From CAYHZL01 sp964361075 (GTDB lineage: Bacteria > Bacteroidota > Ignavibacteria > UBA10030 > UBA8401): DNA of 40,685 nucleotides. Positions 1 to 9,700 of this stretch are shown one piece after another (within the stretch, counting starts at the first letter, position 1; every line of letters starts with the position of its first letter). A program made the position numbers and the translations under genes. The notes below the pieces were generated by a model. It saw nothing but the letters and a program-made list of their open reading frames with translations, searched no databases and was not told where the DNA came from. The stretch is taken from the NCBI GenBank assembly GCA_964361075.1, contig CAYHZL010000009.1:1-40685 (forward strand). Reading direction: 5' to 3'.

Positions 1-52
1 CGCCAAAGAACGGCTCGCAATGACAATTTTTTTTAGGTTTTTAGAGATGCCC
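1..52. repeat. Partial palindromic element, GGGCATCTC family (copy A)
   Basis: This is the right end of the dispersed palindromic element seen complete at 10360-10519 and 33376-33536. It shares the internal block with CGCCAAAGAACGGCTCGCAA and the end GTTTTTAGAGATGCCC. It is cut by the window edge and its last bases abut the ribF stop codon. Confidence 0.85.
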
Positions 53-993
53 TATTGTGAAATATTTTCTAAAATTTTTTGAATTGTTTTTTTATCATTG
101 CCAATTTCTGCAACAAGGTCTTGCACTGAATTGAATTTCTTTTCATCGCGTGTTCTGGCAATACACTCAACAGTAACAAATTGATCGTAAATATCTTTAT
201 CGAAATTAAAAATATTCACTTCTGTTGTTCGCGCATGATTTTCATAAAATGTAGGAATGACACCGATGCTCATCATTCCGTTATGCCACACACCTTCAAC
301 AAAAAAGTGCACAGCGTATATTCCTATTTTCGGAAGTAACTTCTTCTTATCGTTAAGGTCAATGTTCGCAGTCGGATAACCTAATTTTCGTCCCCTTCCA
401 TGTCCTCGCACAACGGTACCAGAAAATTGATAACGATATCCGAGCATGGAATTGGCAGATTCAACATCTCCGCGTTGTAAAAGGTTTCTAATGGATGAAC
501 TACTGATCGTTTCATCACTAATTTTGAGTAAATCTAATGTCTCCACAAGAAAATTAAACTGCTTTCCCAGCTCAACAATTTCTTGTGTTCCAGCAGCACG
601 TCCTTTTCCTAAATGATGGTTGTAGCCTTCAACAACTTCACGCACACCAATCTTATTAATAATGTAATTGATGTAGAACTCACTATAACTTTTTTGAGAA
701 AGTTCAAAAGTAAATGGGATGATAAATACTACATCAACACCCAACTTTTCAAGTAGTTGCAGCTTCTCATCTAATATTGAAAGTAAATCTATCTGCAACA
801 TTCCGCCGCCAACAATTTCTTTGGGGTGAGGTTCGAATGTAACAACAACACTTCTATAATTTTTTTGTTTTGCTTTTGCTACAACTTTTTTAATGAGTTC
901 TTGATGAGCACGATGAACACCATCAAACGTTCCTAAAGTAACTATAGAATTTTTATTGTATTCAATTTCAGATAGCGAACGTACAACTTGCAT
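52..993 (-). CDS. ribF: Bifunctional riboflavin kinase / FMN adenylyltransferase
   Basis: The enzyme converts riboflavin to FMN and then to FAD in the cytoplasm. The N-terminal adenylyltransferase half shows the nucleotidyl-transferase motif TLGTFDGVHRAHQ near residues 19-31. The C-terminal flavokinase half shows GRGRKLGYPTANI near residue 200. At 313 aa it has the usual bacterial RibF length. The ATG start at 993 lies 3 nt beyond the truB stop, so it is the last gene of the rimP-nusA-infB-rbfA-truB-ribF unit, an arrangement common in bacteria. Its TAG stop touches repeat copy A, whose palindrome may act as a 3' end structure. Confidence 0.97.
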   Translation of the reverse strand: MQVVRSLSEIEYNKNSIVTLGTFDGVHRAHQELIKKVVAKAKQKNYRSVVVTFEPHPKEIVGGGMLQIDLLSILDEKLQLLEKLGVDVVFIIPFTFELSQKSYSEFYINYIINKIGVREVVEGYNHHLGKGRAAGTQEIVELGKQFNFLVETLDLLKISDETISSSSIRNLLQRGDVESANSMLGYRYQFSGTVVRGHGRGRKLGYPTANIDLNDKKKLLPKIGIYAVHFFVEGVWHNGMMSIGVIPTFYENHARTTEVNIFNFDKDIYDQFVTVECIARTRDEKKFNSVQDLVAEIGNDKKTIQKILENISQ

Positions 994-996
994 ATT

Positions 997-1707
997 TTAA
1001 TGAGCCCGAGTATGTATTTTATTTTCTAATGTATGTAATTGTTCAACATCTATCGCCATATCCAAATCATACTCCCCAATTCTTGTCCGAGTAAGCTGTG
1101 TTAAATATGCTCCACATCCAAGCATTGCCCCGCAATCATTCACAAGCGTACGGATATATGTCCCTTTCGAACACACAACACGAAACTTTACAAACGGCAA
1201 CTGCACATCAAGCAAGTCAAATTTTGAAATGAATATTTCGCGAGGCTGACGTTCAATTGTTTTTCCTTTTCGTGCATATTTGTAAAGACGTTTGCCTTGA
1301 AATTTTCTTGCAGAATACATTGGTCCAATTTGAAACTGTTGTCCTTTGAAAGACTCAAATGAATCGAGAATTTGTTTTGTAGTAACAGCACTAAAATCTT
1401 TTCTATCAACAACTTCTGTTTCAGCATCAAAGCTTGCAGTTACCGCACCAAGTTCCATTGTTCCGACATATTCTTTTTCAAGTGCAGAAAATTGATCAAT
1501 TGATTTTGTCATCTTGCCGGTGCAAACAATCAGCAAACCGGTTGCGCGAGGGTCAAGAGTGCCGGCATGTCCTATCTTGCGTATCCTAAACATTCCTCGC
1601 AATCGTCCAACCACATCAAACGAAGTCCATTGAAGTGGTTTATTGACTAACAACATCTCGCCTACTTCAAAGTCAATCAAAGATTTTTCACCTACGTGTT
1701 GAATCAT
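997..1707 (-). CDS. truB: tRNA pseudouridine(55) synthase
   Basis: It makes pseudouridine 55 in the T loop of tRNAs. The conserved catalytic segment HAGTLDPRATGLL is present near residues 47-59, with Asp52 as the catalytic aspartate. It also has the family motifs NKPLQWTSFD near residue 22 and CSKGTYIRTL near residue 180. At 236 aa it is short for the family, which suggests it lacks a C-terminal PUA domain. The start ATG overlaps the rbfA stop in an ATGA arrangement, so the two are probably translationally coupled. Confidence 0.96.
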   Translation of the reverse strand: MIQHVGEKSLIDFEVGEMLLVNKPLQWTSFDVVGRLRGMFRIRKIGHAGTLDPRATGLLIVCTGKMTKSIDQFSALEKEYVGTMELGAVTASFDAETEVVDRKDFSAVTTKQILDSFESFKGQQFQIGPMYSARKFQGKRLYKYARKGKTIERQPREIFISKFDLLDVQLPFVKFRVVCSKGTYIRTLVNDCGAMLGCGAYLTQLTRTRIGEYDLDMAIDVEQLHTLENKIHTRAH

Positions 1708-2063
1708 TTACTTTCCGTAGCATCATCTTTATGAATTTTCTTTATCAATGCTTCAATATGTTGCGCATTATCTAACGTAGCATCGTGGTAAAACTGCAAT
1801 GCAGGCGTAAATTTTAAACTGATATGAGAAGCAAGAATCGTACGTATATGCACTTTATTAATTTCCAAATGCTTCAAAGTTTTTTCACGAACTGATTGAT
1901 CGCCAAAAATGCTCACATAGATCTTTGCGATTTTCAGATCGAGAGTCATTCTTACTTCAGTTACAGTTGTAAATCCATACGATCCACCGCTAAAATCGCG
2001 GGAGATAATGGTTCCTAATTCATGACGAATTAGTGACGATACTTTTTCTGTTCTAACGGACAT
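1704..2063 (-). CDS. rbfA: 30S ribosome-binding factor A
   Basis: RbfA assists late maturation of the 16S rRNA 5' end in the 30S subunit. The protein begins MSVRTEKVSSLIRHEL and contains the KH-like core TLDLKIAKIYVSIFG, typical of RbfA. The frame is open upstream to a TTG at 2093, but I prefer the ATG at 2063. It lies 7 nt past the infB stop and matches the family N-terminus, giving 119 aa. The TTG start would force a 23-nt overlap with infB. It is coupled to truB downstream. Confidence 0.93.
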   Translation of the reverse strand: MSVRTEKVSSLIRHELGTIISRDFSGGSYGFTTVTEVRMTLDLKIAKIYVSIFGDQSVREKTLKHLEINKVHIRTILASHISLKFTPALQFYHDATLDNAQHIEALIKKIHKDDATESK

Positions 2064-2070
2064 TTTTTGA

Positions 2071-4719
2071 TTATAGCTTTCTCTTTGTTTCAACTAACTT
2101 AAACGCTTCAATAATATCACCTACTTTAATATCGTTGAAGTTTTCTAAACCCATACCACATTCAAAACCTTGATCAACTTCTCTCACATCATCCTTAAAT
2201 CGTTTAAGTGATGCCAAGCCGCCTTCAAATGTTACAACACCATCGCGCAACAATCGAACTCTATTTCCACGAGCAATTTTTCCGTCAAGCACATAGCAGC
2301 CGGCAGCAGTACCAATTTTCGGCACCTTAAACACTTCTCTGATTTCAACTGTTGCTGTAACCTCTTCGGTGATAGTCGGAGCAAGTAATCCTTCCAACGC
2401 ATTTTTCACATCATTAATTGCATCGTAAATAATATTATACAAACGTATATCTACTTTTTCTTTTTCGGCAAGACGTCGTGCATTTAAATTCGGGCGGACA
2501 TGGAAACCAATAATAATTGTTCCCGATGCAGCAGCCAGCAGCACGTCAGTTTCAGAAATAGAACCGACACCTTTGTGAACAACTCGTATCTTTACTTCTT
2601 CGGTCGAAAGTTTTTGTAGAGAATCTGCGAGCGCTTCTACCGAACCATCCACATCACCTTTCACGATAAGTGTCAGTTCGCGCACTTGATGACCAGATTG
2701 AATTTGTAATGAAATATCATCTAAAGTGATAAATCGAATTTGTCTGAAATCTTGCTCGCGTTTTAATTGCTGGCGCTTCAAACTAATTTCACGTGCAAAC
2801 CTATCGGATTCAACAACAATAAATTGATCACCAGCTTGCGGAATTCCATCGAAGCCAAGCAACTGCACCGGCGTTGATGGTCCAACGGCATCAACTTTTT
2901 TACCGCGCTCATCAAACATTGCCTTTACTTTTCCACTGAAGATACCGGCAATAAACGGATCGCCAATAGCAAGTTTTCCTTTTTGAATTAATACTGTTGC
3001 CAGCACACCTTTTCCTTTATCAAGCTGCGCTTCCACAACTGCACCACGCCCAAGACGAATAGGATTTGCCTTTAAGTCAAGCACTTCGGCTTCGAGCAGA
3101 ATTTTTTCCAGCAATAATTCTACATTTTTTCCGCTTCGTGCAGAAACTTCTACTGATTGATATTTGCCGCCCCACTCTTCAACAAGAACTCCTTTGTCAG
3201 AAAGTTGTTGACGAATTCTATCCGGATTAGCTTCCGGCTTATCAATCTTGTTAATAGCAATAATAATTGGAACACTTGCCGCTTTCGCATGGCTAATTGC
3301 TTCGAGTGTTTGAGGCATAACATTATCTTCGGCAGCAACAACCAGAACCACAATATCAGTGAGCTGTGCACCACGCGCACGCATTGCGGTAAACGCTTCG
3401 TGACCAGGCGTATCAAGAAATGTTATGTGTTTGCCTGCATCAGTTGTAACTTCGTACGCTCCGATATGTTGTGTGATACCGCCAGATTCACCTGCAACAA
3501 CATTTGCCCGACGAATATAATCGAGAAGCGAAGTCTTGCCATGATCAACGTGTCCCATAATTGTAACAACTGGTGCACGAGGTAGCAAGGTATCTTCAGC
3601 ATCCGGAGTATCTTCCAGTATATCAACTGTAAATTCTTGGTTGAAGTCTATTTGTAAATCGAATTCATCCGCGAGCATTACAATTGTATCTTTATCTAAT
3701 CGCTGATTAATGGAAACCATCATACCAAGCCCGATAGATTTTGCAATAACTTCCGCAGCAGAGACATTCATTAAGTTTGCTAGTTCACCAACTGTAACAT
3801 ATTCTGTTACTTTAAGTTTGCCGGCTTCCATTGCCGCTGATTCAAGTGCAATAGCTTCTTGTTCTTCCCGTTCTTTTTTCTTTTTCTTTCGATTAGCCGC
3901 ACGACTGCTAACTGCCGTACCAGTATCTTCCATTTCAGCAAGCGTACGTTTGATTGCCGAGTTGACTTCATCAACACTTACTGCATACGGTCGAAGTTTT
4001 TTCTTTTTCTTTTTTTTCTTTGAAGCCTCCTCTGCTTCCGGTTCAATAACATCTTTAGTCTTTTCGTCTTTAACTTTTTTCTTTTTTTTCTTTTTCTTTT
4101 TACTTTCTTCTGCTTCTGTACTTACCGCTGCAGCAGTAGCTTTAACCTGCGGTGAAGCAGGCTTGGCTAATGCAATTTTACCTTTCACCGTTAAGCCAAC
4201 CCGGCGGTTGCCGCCATCTATTTTTACTCTGAAGTCCTTTGTTTGATCTACAACAACTTTTTCTTGTGCAGTTGTTTCTGGTGTATCAGTTTTTTTAGTA
4301 ACAGCAACTTCTGTTGCAAGTTCGGCTATATTAGTCTCGATTTTTGCTGCAACTTCAACTTCGTTTCTTCCTTCAGATTTTTCAGTTTCTGCCGCAACGT
4401 GTGCTTCCTGATGTTTAATTTCAGATTTAACAACTGTTTTTCCTTTTACTTCTGAAGTAACGTCATCGCTTTTTCTTTCAACAGATTTTTTCTTTGATTC
4501 TTTTATTTCGGCAATCTTGCGTTGGTGTTTTTCTGCAACATCTTTTTCCTTTTTAAAGTGCGACATGATATCTTTCATCATATCGTCTTCGACAGCGGAC
4601 ATGTGATTCTTAATCTTGTATCCCTTTTTAACAAGGAATTCAAGAATGGTATCACTTGCAAGATTTAACTCTTTCGCTAGCTTGTAAATCTTTATTTTTC
4701 TATCGATTACTTCAGACAT
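2071..4719 (-). CDS. infB: Translation initiation factor IF-2
   Basis: IF-2 is the GTPase that brings initiator fMet-tRNA to the ribosome. It has an IF2_N domain at the N-terminus (KIYKLAKELNLASDTILEFL). A long charged linker follows, with two poly-lysine runs of nine and eight Lys near residues 210-245. A second IF2_N-like segment (TVGELANLMNVSAAEVI) comes next. The G domain has P-loop GHVDHGKT, DTPGHEAF and NKID, followed by the beta-barrel and C-terminal domains. At 882 aa it is normal for long IF-2. It follows nusA across a 207-bp gap that holds a palindromic element, an unusual interruption of this operon. Confidence 0.98.
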   Translation of the reverse strand: MSEVIDRKIKIYKLAKELNLASDTILEFLVKKGYKIKNHMSAVEDDMMKDIMSHFKKEKDVAEKHQRKIAEIKESKKKSVERKSDDVTSEVKGKTVVKSEIKHQEAHVAAETEKSEGRNEVEVAAKIETNIAELATEVAVTKKTDTPETTAQEKVVVDQTKDFRVKIDGGNRRVGLTVKGKIALAKPASPQVKATAAAVSTEAEESKKKKKKKKKVKDEKTKDVIEPEAEEASKKKKKKKKLRPYAVSVDEVNSAIKRTLAEMEDTGTAVSSRAANRKKKKKEREEQEAIALESAAMEAGKLKVTEYVTVGELANLMNVSAAEVIAKSIGLGMMVSINQRLDKDTIVMLADEFDLQIDFNQEFTVDILEDTPDAEDTLLPRAPVVTIMGHVDHGKTSLLDYIRRANVVAGESGGITQHIGAYEVTTDAGKHITFLDTPGHEAFTAMRARGAQLTDIVVLVVAAEDNVMPQTLEAISHAKAASVPIIIAINKIDKPEANPDRIRQQLSDKGVLVEEWGGKYQSVEVSARSGKNVELLLEKILLEAEVLDLKANPIRLGRGAVVEAQLDKGKGVLATVLIQKGKLAIGDPFIAGIFSGKVKAMFDERGKKVDAVGPSTPVQLLGFDGIPQAGDQFIVVESDRFAREISLKRQQLKREQDFRQIRFITLDDISLQIQSGHQVRELTLIVKGDVDGSVEALADSLQKLSTEEVKIRVVHKGVGSISETDVLLAAASGTIIIGFHVRPNLNARRLAEKEKVDIRLYNIIYDAINDVKNALEGLLAPTITEEVTATVEIREVFKVPKIGTAAGCYVLDGKIARGNRVRLLRDGVVTFEGGLASLKRFKDDVREVDQGFECGMGLENFNDIKVGDIIEAFKLVETKRKL

Positions 4720-4768
4720 TAAATTCCTTTTATCGTAATAATATACACTGATACTTTTTTTAATTTAT

Positions 4769-4899
4769 GGGCATCTCTAAAAACATTGTCATTGCGAGCA
4801 AGTGTTCTTTACGAGCGAAGCAATCCTCTAATCTTTTGAAGATTGCTTCGGCAAACAACGCCTCGCAATGACTATCTTTTTAAATTTTTAGAGATGCCC
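4769..4899. repeat. Palindromic element, GGGCATCTC family (copy B) between nusA and infB
   Basis: The 131-bp element has inverted ends GGGCATCTCTAAAAA and TTTTTAGAGATGCCC. Inner arms ATTGCGAGCAAGTG and the CTCGCAATGA side, plus AAGCAATC/GATTGCTT, would form a long hairpin in RNA. It belongs to the same family as the elements at 1-52, 10360-10519 and 33376-33536 but has the most diverged middle. It lies in the nusA-infB gap, so the operon transcript must pass through it. Confidence 0.9.
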
Positions 4900-4926
4900 T
4901 TATTACTTTCGCACTTAGTTAATAAT

Positions 4927-6195
4927 TTATTTTTTATTCCCAGCTTCGCTCTGTTCTTCTTCATCAACTTCAGCTTCTTCAAATTCTTTCTTAATAAGCT
5001 CAACAATTTCTTCTAATTGATTGATATCTAATCCAATTTCATCAATTAAATCATTAATATCAGCATCAATTACATCTTTGGCAGTCTCGTAACCGTTTTC
5101 GATAAACTTATTGAGATTCTCCTCACCAATTTCTTCTTTAAACTCACTCAAATCAATATCATAATCAGCCGCTTCTTTCACCAACTGAATATCATAACCA
5201 CATAGCTTGCTTGCCAAACGTATATTCTGTCCACCTTTGCCGATTGCAAGTGAGACCTGATCTTCTGCAACCAAGATTGTTGCCTTTTTGTTTACCACAT
5301 CAAGATCAATTTTTTTCAATTTAGACGGAGCAAGCGCACGTGATAAATATACCAATGGTTCTTCGCTGAAATTAATAACATCGATATTTTCGTTATTCAA
5401 TTCACGAACGATAGCATGAATACGCACACCCTTCATACCAACACATGCGCCAACAGCATCAATACGATCATCATGCGATTCGACAGCCACTTTTGCACGA
5501 TCACCCGGTTCGCGGGCAATACCTTTTATTTCGATGAGTCCATCATAAATTTCAGGAATTTCTAATTCGAAAAGACGCTCCAAAAATTTTGAATCGGTGC
5601 GAGAGATAATCACAGTTGGATTGCCGGAATTCTTGCGAACTTCTTTTATCACTGCACGGATGGTATCGCCCTTTTTATAGCGTTCCTTAAAAATTTGTTC
5701 AGACTTTGGCAGCAGCAGTTCTGTTTTATTGTGCACAACAAGAATGTCATGATTTCTGATTTGATAAATTTCACCGACAACAATTTCGCCAATGGAATTT
5801 GTGTATTCGTTATAGATTAATTCTTTTTCTATTTCTTTAACCCGTTGCGTGAAATTTTGTTTTGCAGTTGTAATAAGTCTGCGACCAAAATGGTCGAGTT
5901 GAAGAATTTCTACATAATCTTCGCCAACTTCTAAATCTTCACCGGACAATTTTTTTGCAGTTGCTGCATCTACTTGTGTTACCGGGTTTTCAACTACTTC
6001 TACTACCTCACGCTCAAGATAAATTTCGATATCACCTTTATCCATATTGACAACAACTTCAAACTTGGCGTCAGGACCATATTTTTTTCGCACCATCATG
6101 CCAAAAATATCTTCTACGATGCCTACCAAAATATCTTTATCGATACTTTTCTCTCGAGCTAAGCCAGCAAAAGATTCGACAATATCATGATTCAT
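4927..6195 (-). CDS. nusA: Transcription termination/antitermination factor NusA
   Basis: NusA binds RNA polymerase and modulates pausing, termination and antitermination. The order is NusA N-terminal domain, S1 domain (VGEIVVGEIYQIRNHDILVV) and two KH domains, including CVGMKGVRIHAIVREL and AIGKGGQNIRLASKLCGYDI. A helical segment follows (LNKFIENGYETAKDVIDAD), with a very acidic tail. The start is taken at ATG 6195 because GGAGG lies 8 nt upstream and the TTG at 6210 has no better support. At 422 aa it has one helix-hairpin unit after the KH domains, fewer than the two repeats of enterobacterial NusA. It is preceded by rimP with a 30-nt gap. Confidence 0.97.
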   Translation of the reverse strand: MNHDIVESFAGLAREKSIDKDILVGIVEDIFGMMVRKKYGPDAKFEVVVNMDKGDIEIYLEREVVEVVENPVTQVDAATAKKLSGEDLEVGEDYVEILQLDHFGRRLITTAKQNFTQRVKEIEKELIYNEYTNSIGEIVVGEIYQIRNHDILVVHNKTELLLPKSEQIFKERYKKGDTIRAVIKEVRKNSGNPTVIISRTDSKFLERLFELEIPEIYDGLIEIKGIAREPGDRAKVAVESHDDRIDAVGACVGMKGVRIHAIVRELNNENIDVINFSEEPLVYLSRALAPSKLKKIDLDVVNKKATILVAEDQVSLAIGKGGQNIRLASKLCGYDIQLVKEAADYDIDLSEFKEEIGEENLNKFIENGYETAKDVIDADINDLIDEIGLDINQLEEIVELIKKEFEEAEVDEEEQSEAGNKK

Positions 6196-6225
6196 TTTTA
6201 AAGCCTCCAAAAAATTAAAAACTAT

Positions 6226-6687
6226 TTACTTACACTTTGGTATTACATACGCCGCTGAAATACTACTGACCGAAATAACACACTCTACTTTTTCGGTGGT
6301 TTGGAAATGCAAGATTTCACCTTCAATGCTATTCAGCGTTGCTTCAACGGTTTTATTTTCGTTGTTACTTGTATATTCAATTTTAAATTTTCTGCCGATG
6401 TTTTTGTTGTATTGACGAAATAATTTAATCGGACGACTTAAGTCAGGCGAAGAAACATCGAGCCGGTACCGTCCTTCAATTAGATTTTCTTTTTCAAAAA
6501 TATCTGCAATGCCTCGGCTTACCTGTGAAACTTGACCGCTTGTAATACCGCTATCGGTGTCAATATATATCTCTACGACTTTACTTTGTCTCTTACCGCG
6601 AATGAGAACTTCAACGAGAAAAATATTTTCTTGTTGAAGAAGAGATTGCAGCAGCGAGTTAATCCTATCAAGTAAATGGTGTTCCAT
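6226..6687 (-). CDS. rimP: Ribosome maturation factor RimP
   Basis: RimP supports early 30S assembly. The 153-aa protein has the two-domain DUF150 pattern. The N-terminal domain contains VEVLIRGKRQSKVVEIYID and the conserved DVSSPDLSRPIK segment. A C-terminal SH3-like half follows. It heads the nusA-infB operon, the standard position. Its ATG lies only about 12 nt after the T-run of an intrinsic terminator (6699-6726), so transcripts must read through that hairpin. Confidence 0.94.
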   Translation of the reverse strand: MEHHLLDRINSLLQSLLQQENIFLVEVLIRGKRQSKVVEIYIDTDSGITSGQVSQVSRGIADIFEKENLIEGRYRLDVSSPDLSRPIKLFRQYNKNIGRKFKIEYTSNNENKTVEATLNSIEGEILHFQTTEKVECVISVSSISAAYVIPKCK

Positions 6688-6698
6688 ACATACTATTC

Positions 6699-6726
6699 AA
6701 AAAAAAGTCCCGCAACTGGCGGGACT
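6699..6726 (-). terminator. Intrinsic terminator directly upstream of rimP
   Basis: On the minus strand the hairpin GTCCCGC - loop CAGTT - GCGGGAC is followed by a run of eight T. The stem is perfect and GC-rich. It serves as the terminator of the 1168-aa gene ending at 6788. It also lies between a sigma70-like promoter (6746-6774) and the rimP start (6687), so it could act as an attenuator. Confidence 0.9.
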
Positions 6727-6745
6727 CGTTCAACTTTACTGTATA

Positions 6746-6774
6746 AATATACTCAAGATTTTACCTCATAGCAA
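6746..6774 (-). promoter_or_regulatory. Candidate sigma70-like promoter of the rimP-nusA-infB operon
   Basis: The minus strand shows TTGCTA (6774-6769), a 17-bp spacer and TATATT (6751-6746). The predicted start, near 6738, is upstream of the terminator hairpin at 6699-6726. It is a sequence match only. The lineage may also use other promoter types. Confidence 0.5.
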
Positions 6775-6787
6775 GAAAATATTTCGC

Positions 6788-9700
6788 CTAAAAATACGCT
6801 TTTATTTCCATCCTTCCGGTATGAACAGTGTTCTTATTCTGCTGCACTCTTCCATTGTATTGAAATGTAACTTGCACATTGCTTCCAATTCTGTAATCTA
6901 ATGAACTGGTCATTAAAAAAGTTTTCCCTTCATCTCGCCCACCCGTTAGCTCGAATGGAATGATATAATTTGCAGATTTATTTGCTACAATAATTTCTTC
7001 ACGAGCTATTTCGATGCGCGCTTGTCCGCTGCCTTGGAAAGAAAAAATGGTACGAATGCTTTGGCTGTTTAAATTTGAAGTTACAGGAGATGCAAATAAA
7101 TAATCATCAGCCTGAGAATTTTCCAACTTAAAACCGATTTCAATATTTTGTTCAGGCCTGTATGAAAAATCATTCGCAACGCCATCGCTAACAATTTGTC
7201 TCGAGCGACTCAGTGCAACCGAGGCGCTCGCGTTATCTTGCTTGTTCGTTACATCAATCTGATCCGACATTTGCTCATCGAGTTGAAACCGTATTCGCAT
7301 ACCGCGTTCACGATAGTAATTTTCTTCGAGTCCGGAATTATACTGACCCAATCCTTTGCGTTGTAAAAATCGAAATCGCAAGGAAACATCGGCTGAATTT
7401 TCAAAGACATGTATATCGTGCTGAATAATCTGTGATCCCTGCAAGGTTGTTACTCTGTTAAGAAAGTGGGAAAATTTTAAGAGATAAATATTTTGCGTCT
7501 GCGGGTCAGAGCTTTTTTCTTCAATTCGTACAAAGGTTTCAGTAGATATTTTTGTGAATGCTTTTTCGATCCATGAAGAAGGCTGCACAAAAAATTTATA
7601 TGGAGTTACTCGTAACCTCGACGATGTTTTCAAATCAATAATAGGGTACAGTACGTCGCCTTGCAGCGAAAGCATCGTATAATCACCATCATATCGGCTT
7701 AATTGAAAATCGCGTTCATCATTGAGATCAATTTTACCATTACCATTACCATCAACCCAAACATACTGCCCTTCGCCTTTACGAACTTTATAAAAAACTC
7801 TTTCTAATCGAGACGTGCGCTCTGTAGATACTTCATAAAAAACATCAGCATCAATTCCACCGGCGAGTGGCGTGTAACGAGATTGTGAACGAACCAGTAT
7901 TGTCTGTTGATTACTAAAATTAGTTTGAAATATTTTTTCGTATTCTTTTTTTCGAAGTATAACACTGGAAGATGTAGAAAATTTTTGACCGTATTTATAG
8001 CCTGCCTCATACGTTTGTGTAAACGCCAGTGATTGTGGAATAACATTCCCATTTGAATACACATTTTCTTTTCGCCAACTAAATTCTGAAGATGCTGTAA
8101 TACCATAGAGTTGTTTCACTGCAATTTTTGGAGCAACTTCATACAGCGAAAAACTTGAACCATACAATGAATCTGTATCTTTATTTTTTACTTCTTTTTG
8201 TTCCGATTCAAAACGAAAACCCGGAATAAGATTGGCGATCGTGTATTGCGTATTCCCTTTCTGACGCAGCCACGAACTCTTCAATCGTCCAAGCATATCA
8301 TCACTTGAAATATTTTCTATGCGGTAATCAATAGTTGGAAAGATATCTGATTTTGTTTGCAGAGTAATTTCTTCTCGCAGCGAATTAAATTCTCTCCCAC
8401 GTTTCATACTGCCAATTGTTCCTCCGATAGTAACATTGGAATTCGGCTTCATCGTTATTGCAGCTTCGCGTGTTTCTTCAGAGAGTGCTTGCGTTGAAAC
8501 TGTACTATCTATATTCCATTTCCGTGTAAATTCAATTTCATTGATGCGTTCAGTTGGTACGAAACGTTCATCAAGAAACCGTTCGGAGAATGAAACATCG
8601 AGCGCACCTAATGATGTATTGCCAATCTTTACATCTTCAGATGAATACTTCATAGAAAGTTTCATTGCATTGCCGGCATTATTGTTATCCCCGATAGTCG
8701 AAAATCTATTTGCATCAAAACTACTGCCAGCAAATTCAGCGTTGATAATAAATTGTTTTGAAATTGCGTACTGCGATGAAACGTTTGCAATTTGATGTAA
8801 TTGCGGAGCCGGCAAAATAATAATAGGAAGATATTGCCCATTTTTTTTTCCGGCAAATAGATATCGCCCAATACCGGAGCGCGAATAATCTCCCTTACCA
8901 TTTCCAACAAATGAAAACGAAACATTATACAACGCATTACTAATGCCGGGCTCGAAACGATACACCGAATCTACAATTCCTGCAATCAACGTATCAACTT
9001 TTATGTAATCACCTTTTCCAATATTTGTAATTGAATCTCTGCCGACAAAAACAACACCCGATTTACTTGCAAGAGTATTTCCGCTCTTCGCCAATGCAAA
9101 TTTATCCGATTCGCTCAATTCTATATCAATAGGTGCATCCTGATTATCACCTTCACGAAAAAAAATGACATTAAACGAAAGTGCGTCTGAAATAGTATTT
9201 CGTGACGCAGCACTAAAATAATTTCGCGTGTATTGACGATCGGTGTATTCAAAATCAACCGTAATACGCGATGCATTCGTAATTAATCTTCGTGAAGAAA
9301 AAATAATTTCACCGCTTCCATAATCAATCGAATAATCATTTTGCTCTCCGCGAGTCATTACCTCGCCATTGATAAATACTTTTTCTGTTCCTGCTATGAC
9401 AATAATATTTCGTTCATTATTTTTTCCGAGCAAACGATATGGTCCCTGCACGCCATCGATACCGGTAAATTGGTTAGTTGAAAACTTTCCTCGATTCGCT
9501 GCTCCTACAATGATCAATGAACTATGCAAATCTTCATTTTGAAAACTACCGGACAATTTTGCCCCTTGCAATTTTCTATTCGCTTTTGCGAACTCACCAT
9601 CATGTATTGTGTAGTAAAAATCGCCGAGTGTTGCATTGTAATTTTTACTTTTCATTTCCACAAACACATTGTCAAATTCCTGCAATGTTTGTGTGTTACC

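Noticed and set aside
3710..4246. Plus-strand frame of 178 codons with long phenylalanine runs
   Set aside because: It is the antisense shadow of the poly-lysine linker of infB.
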